Assembly: GCF_030272615.1 (NCBI RefSeq)
Contig: NC_081413.1
Span: forward strand, 165,474,580 to 165,538,579
Direction: 5' to 3'
DNA length: 64,000 nt
Origin: Cryptomeria japonica
Taxonomy: Eukaryota; Streptophyta; Pinopsida; Cupressales; Cupressaceae
Below the pieces are notes generated by a model. That model was not told where the DNA came from and did no database searches. It worked only from the letters and a program-made list of their open reading frames with translations. A program made the position numbers and the translations under genes. Each line of letters starts with the position of its first letter. Positions within the stretch are counted from its first letter, which is position 1. This document shows positions 45,759-57,589 of the stretch, in pieces.

Positions 45759-46721
45759 TTAAGATAGTGCATCGATGTCATCCTCTTGTGTCCCATGGAG
45801 CTGGTAGAGATCCACAATGTTCAAGATTAGTGAAATGTCCGCACCTTCCGGTGATTCCACTTCGTAGTCATTTTTAGAATCAAACTTATGGATGATCTTG
45901 CAAGGTCCAAATTTCTTCATCCTCAATTTATTGTACATGTCTACTAGAAATTTCTCCTTCTAGAGGCATACCATGACTTCATCCCTAACTTAAAGTTATT
46001 TCTCTCCACTTGGTATATGCTTTTCCTTGTACAAATTGTTCATGCTTTCTAAATGTTGCATGACCTTTTGGTGAACTTTCTTTATATGCTCTACAAAATC
46101 CTTTTCCTTTGCACTCTTCTTATCTCATGGGTTGTTGTCCCAAAGTTTGGTCACTCCCCTCAGGTGATCTAAGAAATTTTTCTTTTTGGTGCTCCAGTTC
46201 ATTGAATTATTGAACACAAACTCTGCTAGTGGCAATATCAAATCCCAAATCCTAATTATATCTCCTACCAAGTATCTAAGCAAATTTTCAATTCTCATGT
46301 TCACTACCTCAGTTTGTCCATCAATTTGTGGATGAAATATTGAGCTAAATTTCAAGTTTATCTACATCTTCCACAATGTAATCCAAAAGTATCCAATAAA
46401 CTTAGTATCCCGATCTAAAATAATGATCTTCAATACCCCACATGTAGCCTCACCACCTCTTAAAAGAATAGGTCATCGATATGAACTACATCAAGTGAGT
46501 CTTCTTGCAAGGAATGAAGTGTGCCATCTTAGAGAATTGGTCCACCACCACAAAGATAGAGTCATGCCCCCTCTGGGTCTTTGTAAATCCCAACACAAAA
46601 TCGATACTGATATCCTCGCAAGGTCTTTTTGAAATTGGAAGAGGTTGATATAATCTAATATTCTAGCTAACTCCCTTTGGTACTTGATAGGTCCTACACT
46701 CCTACACATATTTTTATACAT
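45759..46721 (-). pseudogene. Integrase and C-terminal block of gypsy F
   Basis: MKFSSIFHPQIDGQTEVVNMRIENLLRYLVG, IWDLILPLAEFVFNNSMNWST is the catalytic core end, with Glu in QTEVVN. Further upstream a [14 protein letters not shown] reading matches the FxxxxxxxHF region in another frame. After the core, KEKFLVDMYNKLRMKKFGPCKIIHKFDSKNDYEVESPEGADISLILNIVDLYQLHG resembles the GPY/F module (KFGP-KI) of gypsy integrases. A chromodomain is not evident. Confidence 0.82.
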
Positions 46722-46884
46722 CTTTATAGATCTAAGGCCATAAAAATCCTTCCTTCACCAAAGCCATTGTTTTATCAACACCAAAGTGCCCTGCTAGTCC
46801 TCTTAAATGTTTCTCCTTGATTAGATTCTCCCTCATTGAGCTCTTGAGAATACATGATTAATTTTCTTTGAAAAACATATCATC

Positions 46885-47145
46885 CTAGATGAAATAGTCT
46901 AGCCACTTCTTTATATATTTTACTTCCCATTCTTTGCATGCCTTCCATTCCTTTGCTAAGTCCAGATCATCCTTATATAAGTGCTTCAATTCTTCAAATC
47001 CCATTACAATCACCCTAATCTGCATCATTCTATTTCTTCTTCTGCTCAATTCATCTGCAACCCAGTTTGATTTTCCACTCTGATGTTTGAGGATAAAAGT
47101 GTAACTTTGCATGAACTCCACCCAATGCATGTGCCTTTGGTTCAA
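46885..47145 (-). pseudogene. RNase H C-terminus of gypsy F
   Basis: MNQRHMHWVEFMQSYTFILKHQSGKSNWVADELSRRRN is the well-conserved end of gypsy RNase H (N-x-VADxLSRR, with the last catalytic Asp). The remainder runs into the integrase N-terminal linker. Upstream RNase H is readable between 47,160 and 47,480 with stops. Confidence 0.85.
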
Positions 47146-47487
47146 TTTTCCTTGACCGTTTAAATATTACAATGCTTGGTAATCAATGTATAATTAAAAT
47201 TCATGTGGCAATAGATAGTGCCTCAATTTCATCAGTGCTTGAATTATGACATAGAATTCTTAATCATATGTTGAATATCTTCTCCAAACATCATTCAACT
47301 TCTCGCTAAAATAGGTAATGTGTCTCCCTTCCTAACTCAAAACAGATCCTACAACATTTTCGTTGGCATCATATTCCACCTAAAAGGCCTTATTAAAATC
47401 TAGTAGAGTCAATACTAGTTGCTACATCAATTTCTATTTCAACGGATCAAAACACTTTTGTGCTCCAAATGTTCACTTGAATGGCCT

Positions 47488-48348
47488 TCAGTCTCCTCTC
47501 ATTGCCTTTGTCATAGGTGCACAAATAGTACTAAAGTTCTTTATGAGCTTATAATAAAAACTTTCCAAGTCATGAAAAGATCTTACCTCCCTAGCGTCTA
47601 CTAGTGTTGACCTCTCTGCAATTTCTCTCACTTTCTCTGAACCCATCTTCAACCCTTCTGCAAAGATCATAAATCCTAGATAGACTAGCTCATTCTTCAT
47701 GAAGGTGCACTTCTTAAGGTTGATCAATAAATTCTCTTTCCTCAATGGTAGGAACACTTATCTGATATGTCGGGCATGTTCTTCCCTTGTCTTCCCAAAA
47801 ATATGAACGTCATCCAAATAAACAATCAGGAACTTACCCAAGAACTCCTTTAGTACTTCATTCATCAATCGCATGAATGTGCTAGGTGTATTACTAAGTC
47901 CAAAATGCATGACCAACCACTCATACAACACTTCATTTGTCTTGAATACAAGCTTCCACTCATCTCCCTCTCAAATCTTGATTTGATGGTATCTTCTCTT
48001 GAGATTTATCTTGGTGAAGTACCTCGCACCACTCAAAAAATATATTATGTCATCCATCCTCAACAAAGGAAACTAGAAAATTCATTGTAATCATGTTGAT
48101 GACTCTTGGTTTGGTACACATCCTCCATTCTCCTTCTTCGATGCCAAGATAGTAGGTATTTCACATGGACTCAAGCTTTGGATCAATCCCTTCTCCAACA
48201 ACTCATGAAATTGTCTACTTAACTCAGCATTCTTTGTTGGTGTCATCTCATGTGTTGCTTTGTTAGGAAAAATTGACCCCGATATCATGTCTATATGATG
48301 GCTAATGCTCTGAACTAGTAGAAGTCCCTTTAGAACTTTATCTAACAC
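47488..48348 (-). pseudogene. Reverse transcriptase of gypsy F
   Basis: Readings give HEMTPTKNAELSRQFHELLEKGLIQSLSPCEIPTILASKKE (fingers), then the catalytic YLDD encoded at 47,809-47,820 in context [12 protein letters not shown], and NLLINLKKCTFMKNELVYLGFMIFAEGLKM (thumb region), RSFHDLESFYYKLIKNFSTICAPMTKAMRG (connection). The YLDD motif is intact, the frame is not: stops separate all three stretches. Confidence 0.88.
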
Positions 48349-48435
48349 AATGCCTTGGAAATCCTCAAGTATCTTTCCTACTTCTTATGGTACCTCCTTC
48401 TTTTTTATGTTGGTATCTTTGGTATTCCTAATGTT

Positions 48436-48771
48436 TCATTTCCTTGGAATGAGTGATAAAAAAGTGTTCTCATACTTCAACCCATCCAGGAACTTCCTTC
48501 CATCCACTAAACCAATCCTTGTACTACCACATACCACCTCCTTTTGATCTTCCTTTAAAGGAATCGGGATATGTTTCTTTCCCTCCTTGGTTATGGTATA
48601 GTTATTCTTCCTCCCATCATGTATGGCCCTTCGATAATATTGCCAAGGCCTCCCCAACAATAGGTGACAGGCATCCATTGGCATAATATCACACAATTCT
48701 TCATCCCTATATGAACCAATGTAGAAGCTGACAAGGAATTGTTCACTTGCCAAAATTTTGTGACATTCCAA
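48436..48771 (-). pseudogene. Protease C-terminal region of gypsy F
   Basis: Reads SYRDEELCDIMPMDACHLLLGRPWQYYRRAIHDGRKNNYTITKEGKKHI, the end of a gypsy protease (MDACHLLLGRPW). The DSG-type active site should lie just upstream (48,830-48,800) and is not readable in one frame. Confidence 0.82.
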
Positions 48772-49074
48772 TATGGGTTTGGATGCCTAATTCTTTTTAG
48801 GTTCAACTTCTACAACATATTCTCAAAAACAAAATTGTTTGTGATGTGGTTGTCGATTATAACCTTGCAACACTTGCCTCCTGACTTGCACTTGGTCCGG
48901 AATAGGCTCCTCCTCTGTATTGGTTCTTCTCTTGCTTTCCTCTACAATAGGGTTCTCTTCATGACCAATGATTCACCCATTCAGATTGTCCTGCAAGCCC
49001 AAATGATCTATCCCTTTCCTCCTCAACATAAGAATTCCTAGCTCCAAAGTATCTTATCTTTTTGACACTCCCCT

Positions 49075-50374
49075 CTAGGTATTCAAAGGCATGATGTCCA
49101 AATTTTTTGCACTAAAAACATGTTCCACGGAATGAAACTTTGTCAAATCTTCCTTCAGTCCTCTAGTATTCCCTTTCTCGATGATAGTCCCCCTTTTCTC
49201 TTTGGTTGTGATATGAATCCTCCCTGGGTATCCTCTCTTCCCTTCATAATGGACTCCTTTCTCTAGCTTTCTCTGCATATGACCTCTCAGTTTCTTGTGG
49301 CCATCTCTCCAGATCCCTTTAGTTCTTGCTCCCCAGCATCCACTTTGCTCATTTGGCCAACTTTTCTTCCACCCTCAACACAAATTGATAGCCTTCCTCC
49401 ATGGTGGCCATCTAGACCAAGCTCAATTCCTCTTGAATTTGGGTTCTAATTCCATTAATTTATTGTATCACTTTCTCTCTTCCAACTTCACTGTATCCAA
49501 CTCCAATTCATAGGCTAGATGTATAAATTGACCTTTCAATTTCATTACCATTATATCCCACTTCATGATTTGCTCCTTCCCTCTCCAATTTTGGTCCAAC
49601 TACACTTCTTTCTACCAGGTGGTAGCATGCCATTTTAGCTTGGTTTTTGTGAACCTCACTTACTCTGGATCTTCTATCTCCTTGAATACAAAGTATTCCT
49701 CCATCTCATTGATCTGATAAATTAGTTCTTCTAGATTTAGGCTCTTGACATAGCTAGGAATCATGATCTTTGGCCACTTTTCAATCTTTGCAGCATCCTT
49801 CATCATCTTGATCTAATTTGACTCCACCTCCTCCTAACTCTCCGCATATTTCTCTTGCATCATCAACTCTTCATATTGTTAGGGTTTCAAGCAGATCCAA
49901 AGCAAATATGAACTAATAATTATATGCAGATTTAAATACAAAAGATAAAGAAATAAAATAGGACACAGATAACATAGAGATTTAACATGGTTCACCCAAA
50001 ATGGGTTACGTCCACCATACACAGCTGTCCAATCTTTCTTATTATCCAGCACAAATAGTACATCAACCTTACAATGCCTTAAGCATCCCAACCGCTTATA
50101 ACATGCATTTTTTTAGGGCAACAAAAAAAGTCGGCCTTTTTAAGGTTTTATTACAATGTCGGTTTTCATCTACAATGTACTGGACCCCGGCGAGGATACA
50201 TGCTGAGTGTACAGTACTTTGCGGATCAGTCACCACATTTCAACACATATCGCTCTCCTCTTCCAATCTTGGGTTTATACCCTTCATCTAGTCTTCCTCA
50301 ATGACATCTAGGCAATTCTTCATGGTTCTCATCATGTCCATAATCTCCTCCACTCTTTTGGTAACATTGGACAT
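49075..50374 (-). pseudogene. Gag of gypsy F, split by a solo LTR
   Basis: N-terminus MSNVTKRVEEIMDMMRTMKNCL at 50,374; EELMMQEKYAES after the solo LTR; then KIEKWPKIMIPSYVKSLNLEELIYQINEMEEYFVFKEI, KAINLC and, near 49,120, a degenerate knuckle CFxCKKFGHHAFEY (the expected last Cys is Tyr). The frames on either side of 49,877-50,245 join across the 5-bp duplication. Confidence 0.75.
49877..50245 (-). mobile_element. Solo LTR (copia-like) inserted in gag of F
   Basis: 369 bp, TGTTAGGGTTT...CATTTCAACA in plus reading, with TG...CA ends and a perfect 5-bp target duplication CATAT at 49,872-49,876 and 50,246-50,250. No internal region, PBS or PPT adjoins it, so the element was reduced by LTR-LTR recombination. 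It contains ACCCA/TGGGT (49,994-50,006) in an ACATGGTTCACCC context resembling the GTGGAAACCC block of LTR A. Orientation is inferred from that block. Confidence 0.9.
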
Positions 50375-50756
50375 TGTTGGTATCCTTCTTGGTGGGATCT
50401 TTCATTTTGATCTATGTGTGACTACCTCACATTGGTGATATGGTTCAAGGTTGCAATTGTTTCTGCTTAAATTCATCATTAATTCAATTAGAAACAAAGG
50501 GAAATCGCGAATCCCTATCTAATTAAATAATTCTAAACAAAACCAATGAAATAACACAATCAAGTAATAGGAATATAAAATATTTAATTAAAGACTCCCT
50601 ATTCCCTGATCTCATGTAGCTTCCATTGTTATTTTCTTCTTTATGGTATGATGGCTCTCAGATATCACGTTGGCAACCTGCAAATGACACAAAGATTCAA
50701 AGTTCGTGATTGTTGAAAATGGAGATTGAATGCTCAATTTATAGATTTTTGATTGA

Positions 50757-50798
50757 GATTGATTAAGAGGTGGAACAGATTGATTAAGAGGTGGAACT
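50757..50798. repeat. Perfect 21-bp tandem duplication
   Basis: AGATTGATTAAGAGGTGGAA plus C occurs at 50,757-50,777 and again at 50,778-50,798. Confidence 0.92.
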
Positions 50799-50903
50799 CA
50801 GGTGAGATCACATGTTGATTGATAGTTGAACTACTAATTTGGAGGTGGAACTGAATTGATTGAATTGTTAATTGAGTTAACCGATTGAGAGAACAACTGA
50901 TTG

Positions 50904-51022
50904 GAAGATAGAAAAAGAATGATTGGAGAGTATTAAAGAAATGATGAGAAAGAAAGCTTTATTTAGACAAAGCTAACTAGAAGATATAAAAAGAATGATT
51001 GGAGAGAATTAAAGAAATGATG
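50904..51022. repeat. 43-bp direct repeat with spacer
   Basis: GAAGATA-AAAAGAATGATTGGAGAG...AAAGAAATGATG at 50,904-50,946 and 50,980-51,022 with two or three mismatches, separated by 33 bp. Confidence 0.85.
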
Positions 51023-52360
51023 TAATTGATCAATTAATTGAAATGATCAATTAAAATAGATGGAATAGTTAAGTGATTGAAAGCTTTTTGAAAAAAACAA
51101 AGTGGAAGATAAAAATAGAGATTGAAAAGATAATTGACTTAATTAATTAATTAATTGAATTAATTAATTTAGCATGTGCTTGCACTTTGACTTGGATTTT
51201 CAATTTGATCTTTGCATGAGATTTAATTCAATTATTAAATTTATTTTAAATTCAATTTGTTATTTGAATATATTTAGAGCTTGACTTTGAAATTCAATTT
51301 TGTGAGATTTTGCGAAGATCAAGAGCTCATTGAAATGTACAAAATAGAGACACAATATAAGACAAGAATAAACTATATTCTCATCAATAGAAAATGATCA
51401 ATAGTTCAATAGTTACAATGAATATGAGCCTGCTTATATAGGCAAGGCTATATGGATATGTGAGCACACTAACATGACATGTGGCTCAATAAGAAACAAG
51501 GGTAGGTAGGAAATAGGTGTGGGTAGGTAGGAGAAATAATATAATAGTCCACATGAGGTGGATCACCCACTGAATGTGGAGTGTAACAACAAGATCAACA
51601 CCATAAAAGGTGGAATTTCTCCTACACACACTATCCCAATGTGGCACAAACACCCAAGTGTCTCATACCCAAACTACTATGAAATGCATTTCCTAAGTAA
51701 ACTTAAGTAAAGTGTAATAATATCCAAGATGAATAATTATTTACACCAACAAATTTGATTTTTGAAATCATGCACATGTATTTGAATTAGATGAAATTGG
51801 AAGAATATGAAATTTGAATTTGAATTTGGGGAATTAACGAAATTAAATGAATTTCAAAGAATTGATGAAATTAAATGAAATTAGAGAAAGTATGAAATTA
51901 AATGAAATTAGAATTTGGGGATTTGGAAATGGAATTAGAAGAATAAATTAGTTAATTAAATAATTTAAAGAAACTATTTAATTATTTAGAAATTGAATTT
52001 AATTAAATAATAAAGATTATTTAAATTAAAGGATTAACATCACAATTAATTAAATAATTAATATTTAGAAAAGGGGTTAATGATTAATTGATGATAGAAA
52101 TAGAAATAGAATAATGAATTTATTTGAATAATAAAGATTATTTAAAGGATTAAAATCACAATTAATTATAATTATCTATTTAATCATTAGAAAGTGGTTT
52201 AAATGATTAAACAATGATAGAATTGAAATTGAAATAATTAGTAAGATTATGAAGATATATGAAATTGGAAGAATAAGATTAATTAATTTAATTAAATAAT
52301 TAAAGAAATATTTAATCAATTTAGACAAATAAATAGTACATGATCAATGAGACATGTTTA

Positions 52361-55066
52361 GGTGTCTACATTTGCCCCTCTTTGAGACAATGTCGGAACG
52401 ATGTTGTTTCAAAGAAAACAAAAAAATTTCTGCCCCAGTATACCCCAGTGACGCTTAGGGTGTAATTCCCCCTCGAGAGATTGTTTATGCATTAAAGGTA
52501 TGAATGATCTCTCGAAGTAAGAAAAAAAATGAGATAGAAGAATAGTTAGTTGATTAGAGATAGAGATAGGTGATGTGAAGATATGTTATTGAGATATAAT
52601 ATGAGAGAATGAACCTTAGAATGAAATAGAATGAAAGACAAGAATTAAAAGCAATTGAGGATGATTGATATGAGATGATAGATTGATGATGATAGACTAA
52701 AAATGAAGATGATGGTTTTCACAAACTTTTGTGCCTTTATTCGTAGCGCAATATATATTCATCACTGAGCCTTGTTATGTAACAATGGAGCTTTGCACAT
52801 CAGGGTATAAGGAACCAAGATGTAAAGATATCTCATTGAAGAAAGAAACGCATAGAAGACAAGGAGTGAACCCTCCATTTTGGGAATAATTCCAGGGGTC
52901 AAGGTATGTGCAATAGTCACAAGCATAGTTATCCTTCATGGGATACTTTCTGAATGAACGTACCAATCCCAGACACCCACTAGAACTATTGCCCCAGAAA
53001 TTCATTGGTCCACACCACAACCAACAAAGAAAAATATCATGACCATCATGGCTCCTCTAGCCACTTGTGGACATCCTTGAGTAGCATAGGAACATAATTT
53101 GTCGCCAAATGATAAAAGATAAAGACTGACCCAGACAAAATTCAGCAGCTATACTGATCTTGTGCCTTCATTCTCAGTTGTTTGATGTGATAGTTGATAA
53201 TGTCTGATCTCATAAAGTTGTGGATCTCATTTAAGATTGATCTATCTAATTTCGAGTGTATCCATCTTTGTTTAAGACAATTTAATGATCACTTGATATG
53301 TATATTGATACAATTGATAAGACAGTTTGATCAATTGATTGCAAATGTTTGACTAGATAGTTGTATTCTTTGTTAAATTCATACAAAGTGTTTGTTGGAT
53401 ATCTGCTAGGGTGTTTGATTCTTGTGAGACATTTTATTGCAATTTTTTTGATTTTTTTATTTATTTTTTTTGTGGATTGATATTTGAATGTTTTTAGTAT
53501 TTTTTCTAGGACTTATATGGATGTTTTTGGATTGATTTTTGTTTTGCTTTTTTTAATTTTTCAGGACTTTTTAGGATTTTTAGGATTTTTTTAGGATTTT
53601 TAGGATTTTTTTAGGACTTTTTAGGATTTTTAGGATTTTTTTAGCTATGCCCCCAGTGTGCAGACCTATTTGACATGATGATCTGCATAATGCATGTGGA
53701 GACAATGAATTTTTGACATGACCTATGTTAATGCAATATGCATGATGAATATGCATTTCCTATTCGATCAAGGATGACTGCATTTGTTTAGCATTTTGTA
53801 ATACACCAATTGAATTGGAGGTACAAAACATTTCATAGATAAGCGATCAATCGATCCTTAAGGTCCCTTGGAACATCCAAATTAACACACTGAGTAACTA
53901 GGATTTACAAATGGAGACACGAAAAACTTTTGAAACTTTGATCTTCTTTTGCCCATGTGTGTGCAAATGAGTTAATCCCCGCTCTTGTGTTCACTAAAGA
54001 TCATTAGCATCCTATTTGACTAGCTACGTGGATTATCCTAACTTCAAAAGCATCCCGAATAGAGCCTTGCTGCCAGCAAGCTTTTAGAGCTCCAACGAGG
54101 TTATAGACAGTAATTTCTCAAATATTGCTCCATTGCCAGCAGGCGTTCATAGCCTTGATGGAGTTACTCTCATGTTCCCATAGTCAATTTTTTTGTCGCA
54201 CTTGTATGCATGATATTTCAGTTATATATCATTTCTCTTTTTCCTTGAGATGGATATTTGGCATAGCACTTTTTCTATTCTTTCTTTTTTTGCCTTGACT
54301 TGTAAGTAATGAAACCTACATGGGTGTGACAATTATAATGATGTTGAAGTAGAATTTTAGATTTTTCACTAGTCTTATGATCAACTAGGTGTCTAGAATG
54401 AATTAGAGATTTTGTTAATGTGTTTGAGATATAGCAATTGATAGTTTTTAGGGTAACAAGTCTTAAATAGTGAAACTACTACCCAACCATAAGTAAAGCA
54501 TCGTCATAGGGTAATGTTGAAAATGAATGACCTTAGGACCTCAAAGACTTCATGTCTAAATATCTAAGAAAGGAGATGACCCTTGTTTCTCTTGAATGCA
54601 AACAAATGATAAACTTGGACAGTTGCCTTGTTTTATTGATGTTGATATATGCCGATACGGGAATTGTGTGAATGCAATGCATTTGAAAAGAAACTATATG
54701 TGATGCAGTGCTTTGAATAAAATGAGATGCAATGTGGAAAGAAAAACCTAAACTAACCGAGCCCTTAGATATAATATCATTTAAGGTGCATTTTGTTCAT
54801 AGGGTCAAGACGTTTATCTTTGAGATACATCATAACCCCTTTCCATATCTACACAGACTTTATGATACTTGTTTGTCACCTGTATGCCTTTCTTAATTTA
54901 TCCTTTATGTCAAGTGACATTTCATCTATTGTAATGTGTGCTTGTATATTTACACCTCACTATATATTCTTCCATGTTTATGCTTATACATTCACATCTA
55001 GTATATTGGTTATCATTTATTCTTTATCTTTAGACTTGGGGGCACCTTGTTGCCTCTTATTATATG
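52361..55066. other. Probable gypsy-derived non-coding region upstream of LTR G
   Basis: Long non-coding stretch with phrases such as GTCTACATTTGCCCCTCTTTGA and, just before the LTR of G, GACTTGGGGGCACC (55,033-55,046), which could be a polypurine tract. If so, the LTR at 55,067 is also the 3' LTR of an upstream element. No pol motif was found here. Confidence 0.4.
53563..53643. repeat. AGGATTTTT-type minisatellite
   Basis: About eight units of AGGA(T/C)T(4-6), 9-11 bp each, alternating short and long so that the higher-order period is about 20 bp. It resembles but does not match the plant telomere unit TTTAGGG. Confidence 0.85.
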
Positions 55067-55168
55067 TGTAGACGTATAAAAATGACCATATTCCTAAATG
55101 AATATTTTATGTTCATTTCTATGTTTAATTAAATCCAATTTAATTAAATTATCCGCATTCCTCTATTT

Positions 55169-55189
55169 AATTAAGTAAATTACTTAATT
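55169..55189. repeat. Perfect palindrome in LTR G
   Basis: Ten-base arms AATTAAGTAA and TTACTTAATT around a single A, in the U3 part of the LTR. Confidence 0.8.
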
Positions 55190-55999
55190 AAATTCACTAT
55201 ACCATTTAATAGGATAATTCATTTTATTCAATTAAAGCCCCTATCCACTTTTTAATTAAATTCAATTTTAATTAAAATAGTTATCCTAAATTAAATAAAT
55301 CTAATTTATTTAATTACAACCAAATTAAAATAAAGCAATTTATTTTAATAAAACCTATTTTCCCTCACCCACTTGCAAAATCCTACACCTCCCACTTGCA
55401 TCCTAAATCCTATTCCTAATTCTTCTAGAATTTTTCTAAACCTAATCAATTAACCCAAAACCCATCCATTATCCCTTTCCCCTAAATTTGAGGAGGTCAC
55501 TTCTCAAATTTGGAGTAAAGTCTTCAAAAGGCATTAAAGCCTTTATCCATTCAAACAAGCTAACTTGTTGAATGCCCCCAAATTTGGAAGGACTCTTACA
55601 AATTTGTCCCCAAAGTCTTCATAACCATTAATGGTTAACTCAAACCTTCTTACATGGTTAAAGAATTTCCATAAACTCAAACCTCCATGTAACCCAAGGG
55701 TCTCATCAAGCATTTATTGCTTTGACCATGGTTATCCTTAAACCTTTGCACAAGAGTTTATCCTTTGGGTAAAAGCTTTATCCAATGGGTAATCTTAACT
55801 TAACCTTAACCCTTAACCCCTAGGGTAACCATGAGGTCTTCTCAAGCATTTAATGCTTCCTACCTCTCCCCTCAACCCAGTCTTATGTTGACAATTTTCA
55901 CCATTTCATTGGTGCCAATTGCAAACATGGATTCTCAACTTTCAAACTCAACCCTTGATTGCCTCTTTCAATCCTGGCCATCCATTGCCCTATTTTTGC

Positions 56000-56008
56000 T
56001 ATAAATAG
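56000..56008 (+). promoter_or_regulatory. TATA box of LTR G
   Basis: TATAAATAG at 56,000-56,008, followed by a C/T-rich stretch. It is the best plant TATA consensus in the LTR and lies about 540 bp before the LTR end, leaving a long R-U5. Confidence 0.7.
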
Positions 56009-56544
56009 AGCTCCCATCCCTCCATTTTCATATCATCCAAGACTTTAGCATCTCACTTATACTCAAATCCATTCAAGCTTTCATATCTCATTATATGCTC
56101 ATCATTTAGCTTCTCTTTTAAATCAAGAATTAATCTAAATATGCTAATTTAGAGTATGTTCCTTATCATATAGCTTAAATCATGAACTAGTATAGTATAC
56201 TAGGATAGTTTTGTTTACTAACCTTGTCATCTTATAGTTAGTTTATTGCATTTGTAGCATCATGCATAGCTTAGGATGCATCTCATATTAAATCAACAAA
56301 AAGCATCCCTCGTTCTTGCATTTGCCATCCCTAAACCATTTTGCTTAGTGATCTGAGAACAAAAACATTAGTTTGAGGGACCGTGCAAGATAGAGAACCA
56401 TGGAACCATCCTTGGGAAGCTGAGTTATACTTCATTACTCCATAGCTTGCACCAAGAAGTCCTATGGGTGTGTGAGCAAGGCTCCATAGAGCTCCATTTC
56501 TCACATTTCGAGTTCTATCGACCCGCTTTTCCCGCATACATTTC

Positions 56545-56562
56545 TGGCGCCCACCATGGGGC
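56545..56562 (+). other. Primer-binding site of element G
   Basis: TGGCGCCCACCATGGGGC starts four bases after the LTR end. TGGCGCC-type PBSs are common in Tat/Athila-group gypsy elements; the exact tRNA is not assigned here. CCCACCATGGGG is itself partly self-complementary. Confidence 0.8.
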
Positions 56563-56649
56563 ATTACCCCATGTATCTAATTGGTTTTGAAATATATCCA
56601 CTTTTGCAGGTCCATGGAAAATAAAAATCAGCACGTGGGAATCATTCCC

Positions 56650-56902
56650 TAGCACATCTAGTTAACAGCCTAGCGCATCCAGTTCACTATTCAACGTGTG
56701 GGGTCCTTCACCTAGCGCGTCAAGTCAATCTATTAGCGCATAAGCATTAAAAATTTTCCTGTAGGTCTCGACGTGGACGACAAACAGAGCAGCACTTTCG
56801 GCACACAGAGTAGTGCATCCCGAAAACAGTGTAGTGCGTTGAAGACTTCTATTAGCGCATTACGACTATTATGTAGCGCGTACAGTTTGTTCTATAGCGC
56901 AT
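56650..56902 (+). repeat. 21-bp-period TAGCGCRT array, block 1
   Basis: The octamer TAGCGCAT/TAGCGCGT or a one- or two-step variant starts at 56,650, 56,671, 56,713, 56,734, 56,811, 56,832, 56,853, 56,874 and 56,895. Spacings are 21, 42, 21, 77, 21, 21, 21 and 21. Degenerate members fit the phase at 56,692 (CAACGTGT) and 56,790 (CAGCACTT). The 13 bp between octamers is poorly conserved. Variants are mostly CG to TG or CA, as expected for methylation-driven decay. Confidence 0.88.
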
Positions 56903-57589
56903 CCAAAAATAGGCAGAAATCAAAATTCCAAAATTTGTAATCGGGAATGGAAAAATAGACTTGTTGGAGTCCACCAAACATCTAACATTTTCAACTTGTC
57001 TTCTTGCAGGATTCTAACAAAAAATGTTGCAGATGGGAGCTTAAACATTAAGAATTTAAGATAGTTAGAATTTTCACTAGCTTAGTTAAGTTAGTTTAAA
57101 TTTTTAAACTTCTATTCTTAAAAGAATTAAACTCACTTATTTCCTTTGGGCTATAAAAAGAATCACTAAACCGAACATTTCTTGCTTTCATAGAAGAAAA
57201 CCTATTTTTGGGGCTCTAAAAAGAACAAGACAAACAATTTCTTTTTGCAAAAATAGATCAATAAAAAGAACCTCACCATCCTTTGGTGTTTAAAAGGATT
57301 CATCTTTGATTTTTTGTACAAAGGAAAGAACCTCACCTAAAAGGCTTTGTTACAATCAAAGAGGGAAGTAATTCCCCTTTTTGTTTACTGATTTTTCTTT
57401 ATTGACCAAAAACGAACCTTTTTGCTTTGTTGACTTGGTTATTTCCTTAGATTAAATAATCACTAATTTGGGGAAGTAAAATTAACACCATGCTTTTTTG
57501 GAGCAACATCTCCAAATAGAGGTTAGCAAATCACTGAATTGAAGACTTAAAAAGAACTTTGTTTGCCTTGTTTTGAAAGTGGAAGGTAT

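Larger units (their letters stand above)
45759..50374 (-). mobile_element. Ty3/gypsy element F (gag-pol, decayed)
   Basis: Minus-strand order: gag start (ATG at 50,374), zinc knuckle about 49,120, protease 48,771-48,436, RT 48,348-47,488, RNase H 47,145-46,885, integrase 46,721-46,125 and the post-integrase block ending at a TAA (45,759-45,761). The order protease-RT-RNase H-integrase defines Ty3/gypsy. Many stops and frameshifts. A solo LTR of a different family interrupts gag. LTRs and PBS of F itself not identified. Confidence 0.88.
50375..52360. other. AT-rich, no gene; small direct repeats
   Basis: Dominated by AATTAAATGAAATT-type sequence. GCTCTCAGATATCACGTTGG at 50,654-50,673 loosely resembles a PBS/LTR junction of F, but no partner LTR was found. 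Two clear duplications are listed separately. Confidence 0.5.
55067..56540 (+). repeat. 5' LTR of element G
   Basis: About 1.47 kb, from TGTAGACGTATAAAAATG to CCCGCATACA. The right end is fixed by the PBS; the left end is chosen from the TG start (55,065 is equally possible). It has an AT-rich first part with a 21-nt palindrome (55,169-55,189), a C-rich middle and a TATA box at 56,000. The 3' partner lies outside the window. Confidence 0.75.

Noticed and set aside
53563-53643. An interstitial telomere
   Set aside because: The units are AGGATTTTT-like and lack the GGG of the plant telomere repeat.
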